Part shown: positions 1 through 7,390 of the stretch, piece by piece | How the letters are laid out: every line of letters begins with the position of its first letter | How positions within the stretch are numbered: position 1 is the stretch's first letter | NCBI GenBank assembly: GCA_964527265.1 | Contig: CAZGOM010000133.1 | Location: forward strand, 1 to 15,325 | DNA: 15,325 nt | Direction: 5' to 3' | From: CAZGOM01 sp964527265 | Lineage (GTDB): Bacteria > Planctomycetota > Phycisphaerae > Phycisphaerales > Phycisphaeraceae | Position numbers and translations under genes: made by a program | Notes under the pieces: generated by a model | Databases searched by the model: none | Seen by the model: only the letters and a program-made list of their open reading frames with translations | Told to the model about the DNA's origin: nothing

Positions 1-108
1 ACACTCAAAGACTGCGACTGCGTCATACACCCTCACAAGGAAGCCCATTGAATCCGAATGTCACCAAACACACTATCGACTGCAAACCTAATACAGACTT
101 CAAATCGA

Positions 109-1695
109 CTAGGGCGCGCTACCCGTCCTTGCCGCAGTTGAACTCATCACGTTTAACTGCCCAGGCCCTTCTCCGCGCGGCTCATCCGTGTCCACAGGCG
201 TAAGCCGGGCGATCTTTGCTTCAAACTGCCGGCACAATTGCAAAAACAGCGCACGGTGTTCCGTTACGATCTCCGTCGGCAAACTCGGCTCTCCCCACGC
301 TATCCGCACCGTAATCTTTGTCTGCTTGGACCTCACACGATCCCCCCCTTTGAAAAGCATTCCAGGCTGCGCCCCAGGCACATGCTCTAATTGCGGTCCC
401 CCTGACTGCCTCAACCAAAGAGAACGCCTTCGCCGAGTCCCCTTTGCTGGCGGCAAAATGATCATCAACCCCTTGACATTGAACATCGGCGCATGGCTCG
501 TCAACGCGAGAATGGCCTCACGACGGCTGCTGGATTTGGCCAACAACCGCCGGCTATTGTTGAAATGGTTAAAAGCTGCCTTGAATAAAGGCCGCATTGC
601 CGTCAGCGATTGCCCGGAGAAAGCCACACGATATCCCAAACGGTAGTATCCCAGAAGCAACGCTCCCACCAACCCCAGACCACCTACCGCCACCATAAGG
701 GGCTGTCCCAGCGCCAATCCCAGCGCCAGCACGCAAAACAAGCCACAGAATAGATAAAGCACCAATACGGCCTGCTTAGGATTGAGCCCCAACTGGAGCA
801 GCTTATGATGAATATGGCTTCGATCACCGGCAAACATAGGCTTGCCCCGCAACTTGCGCTTGAGCATCACCAGTGCAGTGTCCAGCGTTGGATAACCCAA
901 AAGCAGGATCGGCACCATCATGGAACCCGCCACAACCGTCTTGTTGCTGGTTTTCAACGACAAAGCCGCCAGGGTCATGCCGATGAAAAGCGTGCCAGAG
1001 TCTCCAAGGAAAATCTTTGCAGGGTTTGCGTTGTATCTTAAAAAACCAAGGCATCCGCCCGCCAGACTCGCCGCAAGGCAACCCGTCAGATACTCACCCT
1101 GATGCACTGAAATCAGCGCAATCGACGCGGCGATGATCAGTGACACCCCACCCGCTAATCCGTCTACCCCATCAACAAGATTCGTCGCATTGGTGATCCC
1201 CGCCACCCAGATGATCGTAATCGGCATCGCAAGCCAACCCAGGGTGATTAGCCCGATCCCAGGCATATTGATTTTGTCGAATGTGAAATTCCCCAGCCAT
1301 ACCACCAGAATTGAAACGCCAAGTTGAATAAACAGCTTCATCTTCGCAGGCAGATCCAATTTGTCATCGAATGCACCCACAATAAGCATTGCCGTCCCGC
1401 CAATAAACACCCAGCCAAGGTCCGCCATGCGACTATCTGGGATGGTCAAAAAGCCTGTCTTCACCAGTACACCGAAGCTGATCCATGTGGAAAAAAACAC
1501 GATCAAACCACCCAGCCGCGCAATCGTACCCCGGTGCGTCTTACGCCCGCCAGGACGGTCAACCGCCCCGACAGACCGTGCAAAACGAATACAGAATGGC
1601 CCGATCACAATCCCGATCACCGTGGCAAGCATAAAGCCCAGAACCATTGTCACAGGTCCGGTCAGTTCCATGATGTTCGCCGTCGGCCAGATCAT
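109..1695 (-). CDS. WecA/MraY-type polyprenyl-phosphate sugar-1-phosphate transferase with C-terminal extension
   Basis: This integral membrane enzyme should move a sugar-1-phosphate (often GlcNAc-1-P) from a UDP-sugar onto undecaprenyl phosphate, the first step in making a lipid-linked glycan. Family motifs are visible in order: RPGGRKTHRG near residues 47-56, the FDD motif at 109-111, NLVDGVDGL at 172-180, FLGDSGT at 229-235 and the HIHH motif at 294-297, set among about ten hydrophobic segments in residues 10-350. The family usually ends near residue 350-380. Here a further 150 or so polar residues follow, rich in Arg/Lys and probably cytoplasmic. The start at 1695 is the longest option; Met9 (1671) is also possible and neither has a clear Shine-Dalgarno site. 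The gene lies 80 nt downstream of the export lipoprotein gene on the same strand, which suggests a surface polysaccharide locus. The exact sugar cannot be read from the sequence. Confidence 0.9.
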   Translation of the reverse strand: MIWPTANIMELTGPVTMVLGFMLATVIGIVIGPFCIRFARSVGAVDRPGGRKTHRGTIARLGGLIVFFSTWISFGVLVKTGFLTIPDSRMADLGWVFIGGTAMLIVGAFDDKLDLPAKMKLFIQLGVSILVVWLGNFTFDKINMPGIGLITLGWLAMPITIIWVAGITNATNLVDGVDGLAGGVSLIIAASIALISVHQGEYLTGCLAASLAGGCLGFLRYNANPAKIFLGDSGTLFIGMTLAALSLKTSNKTVVAGSMMVPILLLGYPTLDTALVMLKRKLRGKPMFAGDRSHIHHKLLQLGLNPKQAVLVLYLFCGLFCVLALGLALGQPLMVAVGGLGLVGALLLGYYRLGYRVAFSGQSLTAMRPLFKAAFNHFNNSRRLLAKSSSRREAILALTSHAPMFNVKGLMIILPPAKGTRRRRSLWLRQSGGPQLEHVPGAQPGMLFKGGDRVRSKQTKITVRIAWGEPSLPTEIVTEHRALFLQLCRQFEAKIARLTPVDTDEPRGEGPGQLNVMSSTAARTGSAP

Positions 1696-1710
1696 TGCAT
1701 CCAGGGTGAT

Positions 1711-1733
1711 CCGGCCAGAGAAGGCCGGTTTTT
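1711..1733 (+). terminator. GC-rich hairpin followed by a T-run (possible plus-strand terminator)
   Basis: A perfect 6-bp inverted repeat (ccggcc at 1711-1716 and ggccgg at 1723-1728) with a 6-nt loop is followed by five T residues at 1729-1733 on the plus strand. This has intrinsic-terminator form for rightward transcripts, yet the genes on both sides run leftward. On the minus strand the same hairpin lies in the leader of the sugar transferase, 16-38 nt before its start, with no U-tract after it. It may block antisense transcription or shape the leader. Its activity is inferred only. Confidence 0.45.
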
Positions 1734-1775
1734 AGGTGATTCAGAGGGTCCAGGCCAGAATCAGCCACAATCGGG

Positions 1776-2894
1776 TCAATTAACGTTGACCGCCCGTGTA
1801 TTAATGCCAATCGTAAACTTGACAAGGTCTGGAATAACTTGGCGGGCAGTCGTGTAAATCGTCGGTTGCACCGCCACCACATCTCCGGGCTTGAGCATAA
1901 TGCCTGCAAATTCCGGATGCTTTTCCCCGCCGATGTCAAACACCGCCGCGACGAGATTTCCGTCTTTGTCCACACGGTAAATCGTCGCCCGCCGCGGATC
2001 CGACTTGTACATCGTTCCCCCCGCAAGAGCCAGTGCCTGCGCCAGACTGTATTCCACATCCACCGGATAATCGAAAATCCCAGGAGTCTTGACCAGTCCA
2101 AACACCGTCAACTGCCGCCGCGGAAGTTGCTCCACCGCCACAGTCATGCCAGGCGTCAGCGGGGCATCCACAAACGGAATATCCATATCCTGGACAGGCA
2201 GCATGACCATTTGTGGAGACCCGGCCGCTTCATTTGCCGGCGTCAACATCACAACGCCGGCTCCCGCTTCCTTCACGCCCTTGGCTTTCGTCAAAAGCGA
2301 TGCCAGCGACATCTCATCACGCTTAAGTTCATACACACCCGGCTCTTTGACCGCACCCGTGATACGTACCTGGTATTTCCTGTAATCCGTCACCGATACA
2401 GCCACCGCAGGGGGCAAAGCGAAATACTTGGGTGCATAGGCTTTCTGTAATCCACTTTCAAAATCACGCAGGGTCATATTGACGGCGCTGATGCGTCCAA
2501 GCAGCGGCAATGTTGCAAATCCATCATCGTCCACACGCGTCACAAACACGCCGTATTTATCGGACGCATACCCCAAACGGTTGGAAAGCGTGGCCGCAAC
2601 CTGCGGTGCCACAACCTCCAATTGGTCTCCGATATCAATCTTGTATTCCCCCACAACCGAACGTGCGGCCGCCAGCTTATCCCGGTCAAGCTCAGGCTCA
2701 AGGGGACCTGCCTGGTTAAATGCGTCCAGTTCCGCGTGCGTCGAAGGATCTGCGCCACACCCACCCAGCAACACACAGGTAAAAACCAATGCCGCCACAC
2801 GTAAAAACACCGGCAGCGAGCCTGCTCCAGTCACTCTCGACACGCGAATATCCGCGGTGCTGGACAGACGCAACTGTGCCCAAAAACGTTTCAT
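1776..2894 (-). CDS. Polysaccharide export lipoprotein (Wza-like, Poly_export plus SLBB domains)
   Basis: This is probably an outer-membrane or periplasmic component that exports capsule or exopolysaccharide. After an unusually long N-terminal lead of about 30 residues comes a hydrophobic segment (about 29-42) and a lipobox, LGGC, with Cys46 as the predicted lipidated residue. The Poly_export domain spans roughly residues 82-172 and starts with YKIDIGDQLEV. Two SLBB-type segments follow: YQVRITGAVKEPGVYEL (about 174-190) and LTVFGLVKTPGIFDYP (about 262-277), and the chain ends near a PGDVV motif at 336-340. The length of 372 aa is normal for the Wza/GumB-like family. An internal start near the hydrophobic segment is possible because the lead is long and the start at 2894 has only a weak GGGA upstream. 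Neighbours (UDP-glucose dehydrogenase upstream, sugar-phosphate transferase downstream) support the role. Confidence 0.9.
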   Translation of the reverse strand: MKRFWAQLRLSSTADIRVSRVTGAGSLPVFLRVAALVFTCVLLGGCGADPSTHAELDAFNQAGPLEPELDRDKLAAARSVVGEYKIDIGDQLEVVAPQVAATLSNRLGYASDKYGVFVTRVDDDGFATLPLLGRISAVNMTLRDFESGLQKAYAPKYFALPPAVAVSVTDYRKYQVRITGAVKEPGVYELKRDEMSLASLLTKAKGVKEAGAGVVMLTPANEAAGSPQMVMLPVQDMDIPFVDAPLTPGMTVAVEQLPRRQLTVFGLVKTPGIFDYPVDVEYSLAQALALAGGTMYKSDPRRATIYRVDKDGNLVAAVFDIGGEKHPEFAGIMLKPGDVVAVQPTIYTTARQVIPDLVKFTIGINTRAVNVN

Positions 2895-2965
2895 TCAATC
2901 TGTCCCACAAAATAAGTCAAACGGAAAACAATAAACCGAGACAGGGTTACAACCACCTGCCGGCC

Positions 2966-3003
2966 CTCCAGCGATCCTGGAGACATTGACCAGCAATGGT
3001 CAA
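2966..3003. promoter_or_regulatory. Two adjacent inverted repeats in the ugd / export-gene spacer
   Basis: Two perfect short inverted repeats lie 3 nt apart. The first pairs ctccag (2966-2971) with ctggag (2977-2982) over a 5-nt loop. The second pairs ttgacca (2986-2992) with tggtcaa (2997-3003) over the loop gcaa. They sit in the 195-nt gap between the end of the UDP-glucose dehydrogenase gene and the start of the export gene, about 72-109 nt upstream of the latter. No T-run follows on either strand, so a simple intrinsic terminator is unlikely. An operator, a leader structure or a processing site would all fit. Confidence 0.4.
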
Positions 3004-3089
3004 CGAATCCATTAGGATAGTTTGCAGCCCGCCGTTGTCAAGAAACTCCCGGGACGACAACCCTTTATAAAACCTAAACTTCTAACAGG

Positions 3090-4448
3090 TTATCGGCCTT
3101 CTGGCGAGGCTGTTTTTCGACCTACTGAAAAGTACACAAATCCGTGTTCACGCATGGCTTCAGGTCGGTAAAGATTCCGTCCATCAAACACAACCGGCAT
3201 CTTCATGCTGTCCCGGATCACTTCCATATCGGGATGCCGAAACTCATCCCAGTCGGTGCAGATCACCAGCGCATCCACCTGGCTGACCGCTTCCATCAGC
3301 GACTGGCTGTAAACGATTTTGCTCCCTAACACCTTCTGCGTTGCCTCCTGCGCTACAGGATCAAACGCTTGCACCCGTGCACCCTGCGCCAGAAGTGAGT
3401 GAATGATCGTCAGGCTCGGCGCCTCCCGAACATCGTCCGTACCCGGCTTAAACGCCAAACCCCAGACACCAATCAATTTGTCCTTCAAGCCCCCCACCGT
3501 CGCAAAATAATCCTCTATCTTCCGCATAAATGTCTGCCTCTGACGTTTGTTGACATTATGCACCGACGCCAGGAGTTGCGTCGGGCTGCCTGCCTCGTCC
3601 CCCATCGACACCACCGCCAACACGTCCTTGGGAAAACATGATCCACCATACCCCAGGCCTGGGAACAAAAACTGGTTGCCAATGCGCTTGTCCGCGCACA
3701 TCCCCTTGCGGACCTCATCGATGTCCGCCCCATACGACTCGCAAAGATTAGCAATCTCATTAATAAATGAGATCTTCGTCGCCAGCATCGCATTGGCCGC
3801 GTACTTCACCATTTCCGCACTGGGGATATCCATCGTGAAAATCGGGTTCCCTTGACGCACAAACGGCTCATACAAATCGCTCATCTGTCGCGCCGCAAAT
3901 GCCGAGTCGCACCCGATCACCACCCGGTCCGGCTTGTTGAAGTCGTTGATCGCCGCCCCTTCCTTCAAAAACTCCGGATTGGACGCCATGTGAAACACAC
4001 GCTTGGTCTTGGCCGCGATAGCTGCCTTCGCTTTTGCATTGGTTCCCACAGGCACCGTCGACTTGATCACTACGATCTTTTCCTGCCCATGCTCATGCGG
4101 ATACTTAGGCATCTCCTCGATCGCCTGCCCGATGTCCGACGCCGCCGCCAGCACATACTTCAAATCCGCACGCCCATGGTCATCCGATGGCGTCCCAACG
4201 CAGATGAAAATAATGTCCGCATTGTAGTACGCCTGCTTCTTATCCGTCGTGAAGTTCAGTCGCCTGGCCTTCACGTTCCGCTTGATCAACTCATCCAGCC
4301 CCGGCTCATAGATCGGGCTGATCCCGTTGTTGAGCTTGTCGATCTTCCCTTGGTCGATATCAAGGCACGTCACCGTATTTCCGGTGTTGGCCAGACACGT
4401 CCCGGTGACCAGACCCACATACCCTGTACCAACCATGGTGATGTTCAT
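3090..4448 (-). CDS. ugd: UDP-glucose 6-dehydrogenase
   Basis: A cytoplasmic NAD-dependent enzyme that oxidises UDP-glucose to UDP-glucuronate, a precursor for acidic surface polysaccharides. The start is taken at 4448, giving 452 aa: it places an AGGAG Shine-Dalgarno site 8 nt upstream, and the protein then begins directly with the Rossmann strand MNITMVGTGYVG. The open frame reaches 20 codons further, but that lead has no family resemblance. Visible motifs are GTGYVG (7-12) with acidic Asp30 for NAD, YEPGLDE (47-53), the NPEFLKEG segment (157-164), the catalytic GLGYGGSCFPKD with Cys271, and FKPGTDDVRE (333-342). The length matches the bacterial UGD family. All key residues are present, so it looks functional. 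The gene lies 99 nt downstream of the flavin oxidoreductase and upstream of the export lipoprotein, all co-directional. Confidence 0.96.
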   Translation of the reverse strand: MNITMVGTGYVGLVTGTCLANTGNTVTCLDIDQGKIDKLNNGISPIYEPGLDELIKRNVKARRLNFTTDKKQAYYNADIIFICVGTPSDDHGRADLKYVLAAASDIGQAIEEMPKYPHEHGQEKIVVIKSTVPVGTNAKAKAAIAAKTKRVFHMASNPEFLKEGAAINDFNKPDRVVIGCDSAFAARQMSDLYEPFVRQGNPIFTMDIPSAEMVKYAANAMLATKISFINEIANLCESYGADIDEVRKGMCADKRIGNQFLFPGLGYGGSCFPKDVLAVVSMGDEAGSPTQLLASVHNVNKRQRQTFMRKIEDYFATVGGLKDKLIGVWGLAFKPGTDDVREAPSLTIIHSLLAQGARVQAFDPVAQEATQKVLGSKIVYSQSLMEAVSQVDALVICTDWDEFRHPDMEVIRDSMKMPVVFDGRNLYRPEAMREHGFVYFSVGRKTASPEGR

Positions 4449-4456
4449 CTTCCAAA

Positions 4457-4461
4457 CTCCT
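4457..4461 (-). promoter_or_regulatory. Ribosome binding site deciding the ugd start
   Basis: On the minus strand AGGAG lies 8 nt before the ATG at 4448. It favours the 452-aa product over the longer open frame that starts at 4508. Confidence 0.75.
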
Positions 4462-4547
4462 AAACCGGTGCAAACAGCCCGGGCCAAACCCGCACGCCAT
4501 TCCCACAAATGACTGACCCATCAATACTTACCGACACTCAAATACGT

Positions 4548-6068
4548 TCATTTCGCCCCGGAGTTCAGTACCTTCAGCTTCTCGCGAAGGGCTTTCTTGG
4601 CGTCCTTGAGTTGGTTGTGTTCAGGCATGTCTTTGTAGTAGTCATCCAGCGGGTAGCAACCTGAAATAATCCCGTTACGCGGCGCAGTCGTGCAATCGCT
4701 GAACGTGCGGCAAATGTCCTTCGCCCGCCTCAACTGCCCATAATTGTCGCAGTCCGCCGGCATGTCCGGATACGCAAGCACCATGCGACCCAAACCCACG
4801 AAATCCACCCAGTCTTCCCGCACAACCGCCTGCGCGATGTTCGGCAGATATTCCTGGAAATACGTATACGCAGAACCCACCAGCGGCAGCCCAGGCACCC
4901 GCTTCTTCAAGTCTCTCACCGCTTCGATCTGCCGCACGCAACCCACCAACGGGTCTTCCGGCGGCTGATACCCATCGCTGGGCGGGAAAAACGCCGGACG
5001 CTGGATGTGAGGCACGTAATACGGGCTTCCGGCGGTGATGTTCACCATCGCCACCTTCCACTCATCCCGCATCACTTCCAGCAGTTTGATCGGTTCCGCC
5101 AAGTCAATCTCCAGCGGATTCTCGCGGCTAAGCCCAAAGCCTGGGTAATCCTTGATCGCACTGTAATCCTCGGGAATCCCCGGGCCGAGTTTGTCGCCCG
5201 CGCCCTTGGTCGGGTCTGGCTTATACGGCGGACGGTCAAAAAGGCTCAACCGCACGCCGATCATCAACCCCGGGCATTCCGCCTGAATCCCCTGAATGAT
5301 CTCCCGCAAATACCGCGTCCGGTTCTCAAAGCTCCCACCAAACGGTCCCGGCCGGTTATACGCAGACAGAAACTCATGTCCCAGGTAGCCGTGGCATGCT
5401 TTCACATCCACAAACTTAAAACCCGTGCGCTGCGCCAGCTTGGCCGCGCGCACGTAGTTGGCGATCAGTTCCCGAAGTTGCTCATCCGTCCACACGCAGG
5501 AATCATCCTTGGGATCGATCCCGAACTTCTTGTCCAGCAGCGGATGGTGATACGCGATCTTCGATTCCCATTTCGCCTTGTTGTTGGGCTTGCAGAAACG
5601 CCCCGAGTGCGTCAATTGCAGCCCCACCAGCAAGTCATCAGCCGCATTGGCGCCAAAGCGCTCCTTATGCGCGTCCACCAGCGTGTCGTGCAGCGCCTTC
5701 ATCGGCGCTTCGTTTTCCGGCAGGTAATAAAGCTGATTCGGATTCGCGCGCCCGTCATGCTGCACGGCAAACGCTTCGCCACCCCAAATCAGCTTCGCAC
5801 CAGAATATCCAAAGTGCTTCCAGCGGCGGAAAGTATGCTCCGTCGGCTTGCCATCCGTCGTCCCGTCCCACCCCTCCATCGGATGGATGCACCACCGGTT
5901 CCCCACCTTAAACCCTTGAATATCAATGGGCTGCGCCATCGGCGATCCCTGCGCCTTGGACAAAATCCCCGCATCCATCGGCAGGCTCAGGCCCAGCTCT
6001 TTCAGGTATCCCTGAAATCCGGGCATTTCCTTGAAGTGACCGATACGCTTGAAATTGCCTGCCGTCAT
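4548..6068 (-). CDS. NADH:flavin oxidoreductase, old yellow enzyme / 2,4-dienoyl-CoA reductase N-domain type
   Basis: A predicted FMN-dependent TIM-barrel oxidoreductase of 506 aa; the substrate is unknown. The start at 6068 has AAGGA 4 nt upstream. The frame stays open to 6410, but that stretch reads through a dispersed repeat and looks non-coding. Motifs typical of the family are QLTHSGR (151-157), HGYLGHEFLSAYNRPGPFGG (226-245), where the two His and Tyr resemble the substrate-binding site, an ENR-R segment (248-252) and the FMN-phosphate segment VGLGRMVLAYPDMP (424-437). The C-terminus carries Cys453, Cys459 and Cys471, spaced C-x5-C-x11-C, unlike the usual 2,4-dienoyl-CoA reductase 4Fe-4S pattern. 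There is no C-terminal FAD/NAD(P)H domain, so electrons must arrive another way. The gene is divergent from hpnC and co-directional with ugd. No functional link with either neighbour can be shown. Confidence 0.85.
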   Translation of the reverse strand: MTAGNFKRIGHFKEMPGFQGYLKELGLSLPMDAGILSKAQGSPMAQPIDIQGFKVGNRWCIHPMEGWDGTTDGKPTEHTFRRWKHFGYSGAKLIWGGEAFAVQHDGRANPNQLYYLPENEAPMKALHDTLVDAHKERFGANAADDLLVGLQLTHSGRFCKPNNKAKWESKIAYHHPLLDKKFGIDPKDDSCVWTDEQLRELIANYVRAAKLAQRTGFKFVDVKACHGYLGHEFLSAYNRPGPFGGSFENRTRYLREIIQGIQAECPGLMIGVRLSLFDRPPYKPDPTKGAGDKLGPGIPEDYSAIKDYPGFGLSRENPLEIDLAEPIKLLEVMRDEWKVAMVNITAGSPYYVPHIQRPAFFPPSDGYQPPEDPLVGCVRQIEAVRDLKKRVPGLPLVGSAYTYFQEYLPNIAQAVVREDWVDFVGLGRMVLAYPDMPADCDNYGQLRRAKDICRTFSDCTTAPRNGIISGCYPLDDYYKDMPEHNQLKDAKKALREKLKVLNSGAK

Positions 6069-6072
6069 AAAA

Positions 6073-6080
6073 TCCTTCTT
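6073..6080 (-). promoter_or_regulatory. Ribosome binding site deciding the flavin oxidoreductase start
   Basis: The minus strand reads AAGAAGGA ending 4 nt before the ATG at 6068. It supports that start over the extended frame to 6410. Confidence 0.7.
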
Positions 6081-6088
6081 CTTTCTGG

Positions 6089-6123
6089 CCCCCTCTCCCT
6101 GAGGGAGAGGGTTGGGGTGAGGG
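6089..6123. repeat. Dispersed palindromic repeat (REP-like)
   Basis: A perfect 9-bp inverted repeat (ccctctccc at 6091-6099, gggagaggg at 6103-6111) with a 3-nt loop is followed by gttggggtgaggg. In one minus-strand frame it reads PHPNPLPQGEG, a string known from many unrelated bacterial genomes as the translation of a dispersed intergenic repeat. It lies just upstream of the flavin oxidoreductase ribosome binding site, inside its leader. Only one copy is in the window, so the repeat nature rests on recognising the string. Confidence 0.65.
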
Positions 6124-6213
6124 CCGCTTGCGAATGCCCTGTCTAAATCGATGCAAACCGATCTGCCGACTCTGGCCCTCATAACTGAGGGACATCCGCG
6201 TCTTTTAGAACCA

Positions 6214-6253
6214 AACCACCCCACACGGTCCGCCGTGTGGGGATGGTTATGAT
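6214..6253. promoter_or_regulatory. Long inverted repeat with an overlapping -10-like element in the divergent region
   Basis: Ten perfect pairs (ccccacacgg at 6219-6228 with ccgtgtgggg at 6233-6242, loop tccg) extend by five more (aacca at 6214-6218 with tggtt at 6244-6248) past one bulged A at 6243. The right arm overlaps TATGAT at 6248-6253, a good match to a plus-strand -10 box, about 91 nt before the hpnC start. No convincing -35 box was found. The position between divergent genes fits an operator or leader hairpin. This is inference from structure only. Confidence 0.45.
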
Positions 6254-6325
6254 AAGATTTTGTGTTATCGCCGCAAAACCCGGCCCCTGCCGGACCGGAC
6301 TTTTCAGGAAGAGTCTGGGCAAAAA

Positions 6326-6351
6326 TACGGATGGCTTCTACGGATGGCTTC
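6326..6351 (+). repeat. 13-bp perfect tandem repeat over the hpnC start codon
   Basis: The 13-mer tacggatggcttc occurs twice head to tail at 6326-6338 and 6339-6351. Each copy contains an ATG. Only the second ATG (6344) is in the hpnC frame. The first (6331) opens a short frame that ends at a TGA about 22 codons on. Confidence 0.85.
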
Positions 6352-7390
6352 ACGGACCGCTTCCAAAATCCTCGCGCAACTCGACGCCTACGGGCCTGAC
6401 CATTGTCCAACGGTCACCTATGAAGAAGCCGCGCGCTACACCCAGGAACTCGCCAAAAGCCACTACGAAAACTTCAGCGTCGTCTCCTGGTTCCTTCCCC
6501 AGGACCTACGTGAAGACTTCCGCAATGTCTACGCCTTCTGCCGCTGCGCCGACGACTTAGGCGACGAAACCGGCTCCACAGAGCGCTCCCTTGAACTTCT
6601 GGCCTGGTGGCAGCGTGAGTTGGACCTGTGCTACCAGGGCAAGCCCCGCCATCCCGTCTACGTCGCCCTACAGCGCACCATTCAGAAGTATGACATCCCG
6701 CAAAAGCCCTTCGCCGACCTGATCGACGCATTCATTCAAGACCAGCGCGTCACCCGCTACGACACCTTCCCGCAAGTTCTGGACTATTGCACCCGCTCCG
6801 CCGACCCCGTCGGCCGCCTGGTGCTCTACCTCTGCGGCTATCGCGACGAACAGCGCCAGCGCCTCAGTGACAACACCTGCACTGCCCTCCAGCTTGCCAA
6901 CTTCTGGCAGGATGTCCGCCGCGATGTCCTTGAACGCGACCGCGTCTATATCCCACGCGATATCGCCCAAAAGCACGGCCTGGACATCGACAACATCGTC
7001 GACGCCATTAAGCGCCACGAAGCCACCCTCAACGCCGGTGCGCCCGACGCATCCATCCTTGCGCCCCTTGAAAACGCCTACAAAGCCACCATCAAAGACC
7101 TCGTCAACCAGACCTGGCCCCTCTTTGAAGCCGGCCGCCCTCTCCTCCCCCTCATCCGCAAAGATGTCCGCGTTGATATCGAGCTCTTCTCCATGGGTGG
7201 CGAGCGCATCTTAAAACTCATCGAAGACCAGAAGTACAACACCCTCGTCACCCGGCCCAAGCTCTCCAAGGGTGCCAAGATCATGCTCATGTTCAAAGCC
7301 GTGGCCATCAAGCTCAAATCCGGCCTCCCCGGCGGCCACGCGCAGGAACCCGCACAGCCCGATTCCCCCCGGAAGGCCTACCATGGCTGA
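6344..7390 (+). CDS. hpnC: Hydroxysqualene synthase HpnC (squalene/phytoene synthase family)
   Basis: HpnC converts presqualene diphosphate, made by HpnD, to hydroxysqualene. The 348-aa product carries both Asp-rich trans-isoprenyl synthase motifs: ADDLGDE at 69-75 and NFWQDVRRD at 186-194. The N-terminal sequence YGPDHCPTVTYEEAARYTQELAKSHYENFSV fits the HpnC subgroup when read in parts (for example AKSHYENFSV at 37-46). The start at ATG 6344 matches the usual family N-terminus. It has no strong Shine-Dalgarno site and lies in the second copy of a 13-bp tandem repeat. The open frame goes back to 6260 without further similarity. The C-terminus (about 330-348) is Pro/Gly-rich and overlaps the hpnD start by 8 nt, so the two are probably translationally coupled. 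Identity to HpnC rather than to a phytoene synthase rests on motifs plus hpnD/hpnE nearby. Confidence 0.9.
   Translation: MASRTASKILAQLDAYGPDHCPTVTYEEAARYTQELAKSHYENFSVVSWFLPQDLREDFRNVYAFCRCADDLGDETGSTERSLELLAWWQRELDLCYQGKPRHPVYVALQRTIQKYDIPQKPFADLIDAFIQDQRVTRYDTFPQVLDYCTRSADPVGRLVLYLCGYRDEQRQRLSDNTCTALQLANFWQDVRRDVLERDRVYIPRDIAQKHGLDIDNIVDAIKRHEATLNAGAPDASILAPLENAYKATIKDLVNQTWPLFEAGRPLLPLIRKDVRVDIELFSMGGERILKLIEDQKYNTLVTRPKLSKGAKIMLMFKAVAIKLKSGLPGGHAQEPAQPDSPRKAYHG

Noticed and set aside
1..48. Possible start of another minus-strand gene (ATG at 48, frame open to the window edge)
   Set aside because: Only 16 codons, no good ribosome binding site and no recognisable sequence; cannot be supported.
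3034..3061. 6-bp inverted repeat gttgtc/gacaac just after the ugd stop
   Set aside because: Loop of 16 nt and no T-run on either strand; too weak for a terminator call.
5007..6146. 379-codon open frame on the plus strand
   Set aside because: It is fully antisense to the flavin oxidoreductase, whose motifs and ribosome binding site are clear; its product is an Arg/His/Leu-rich shadow without motifs.
6069..6410. 114-residue N-terminal extension of the flavin oxidoreductase
   Set aside because: It reads through the dispersed repeat and the divergent regulatory region; a good ribosome binding site marks the start at 6068.
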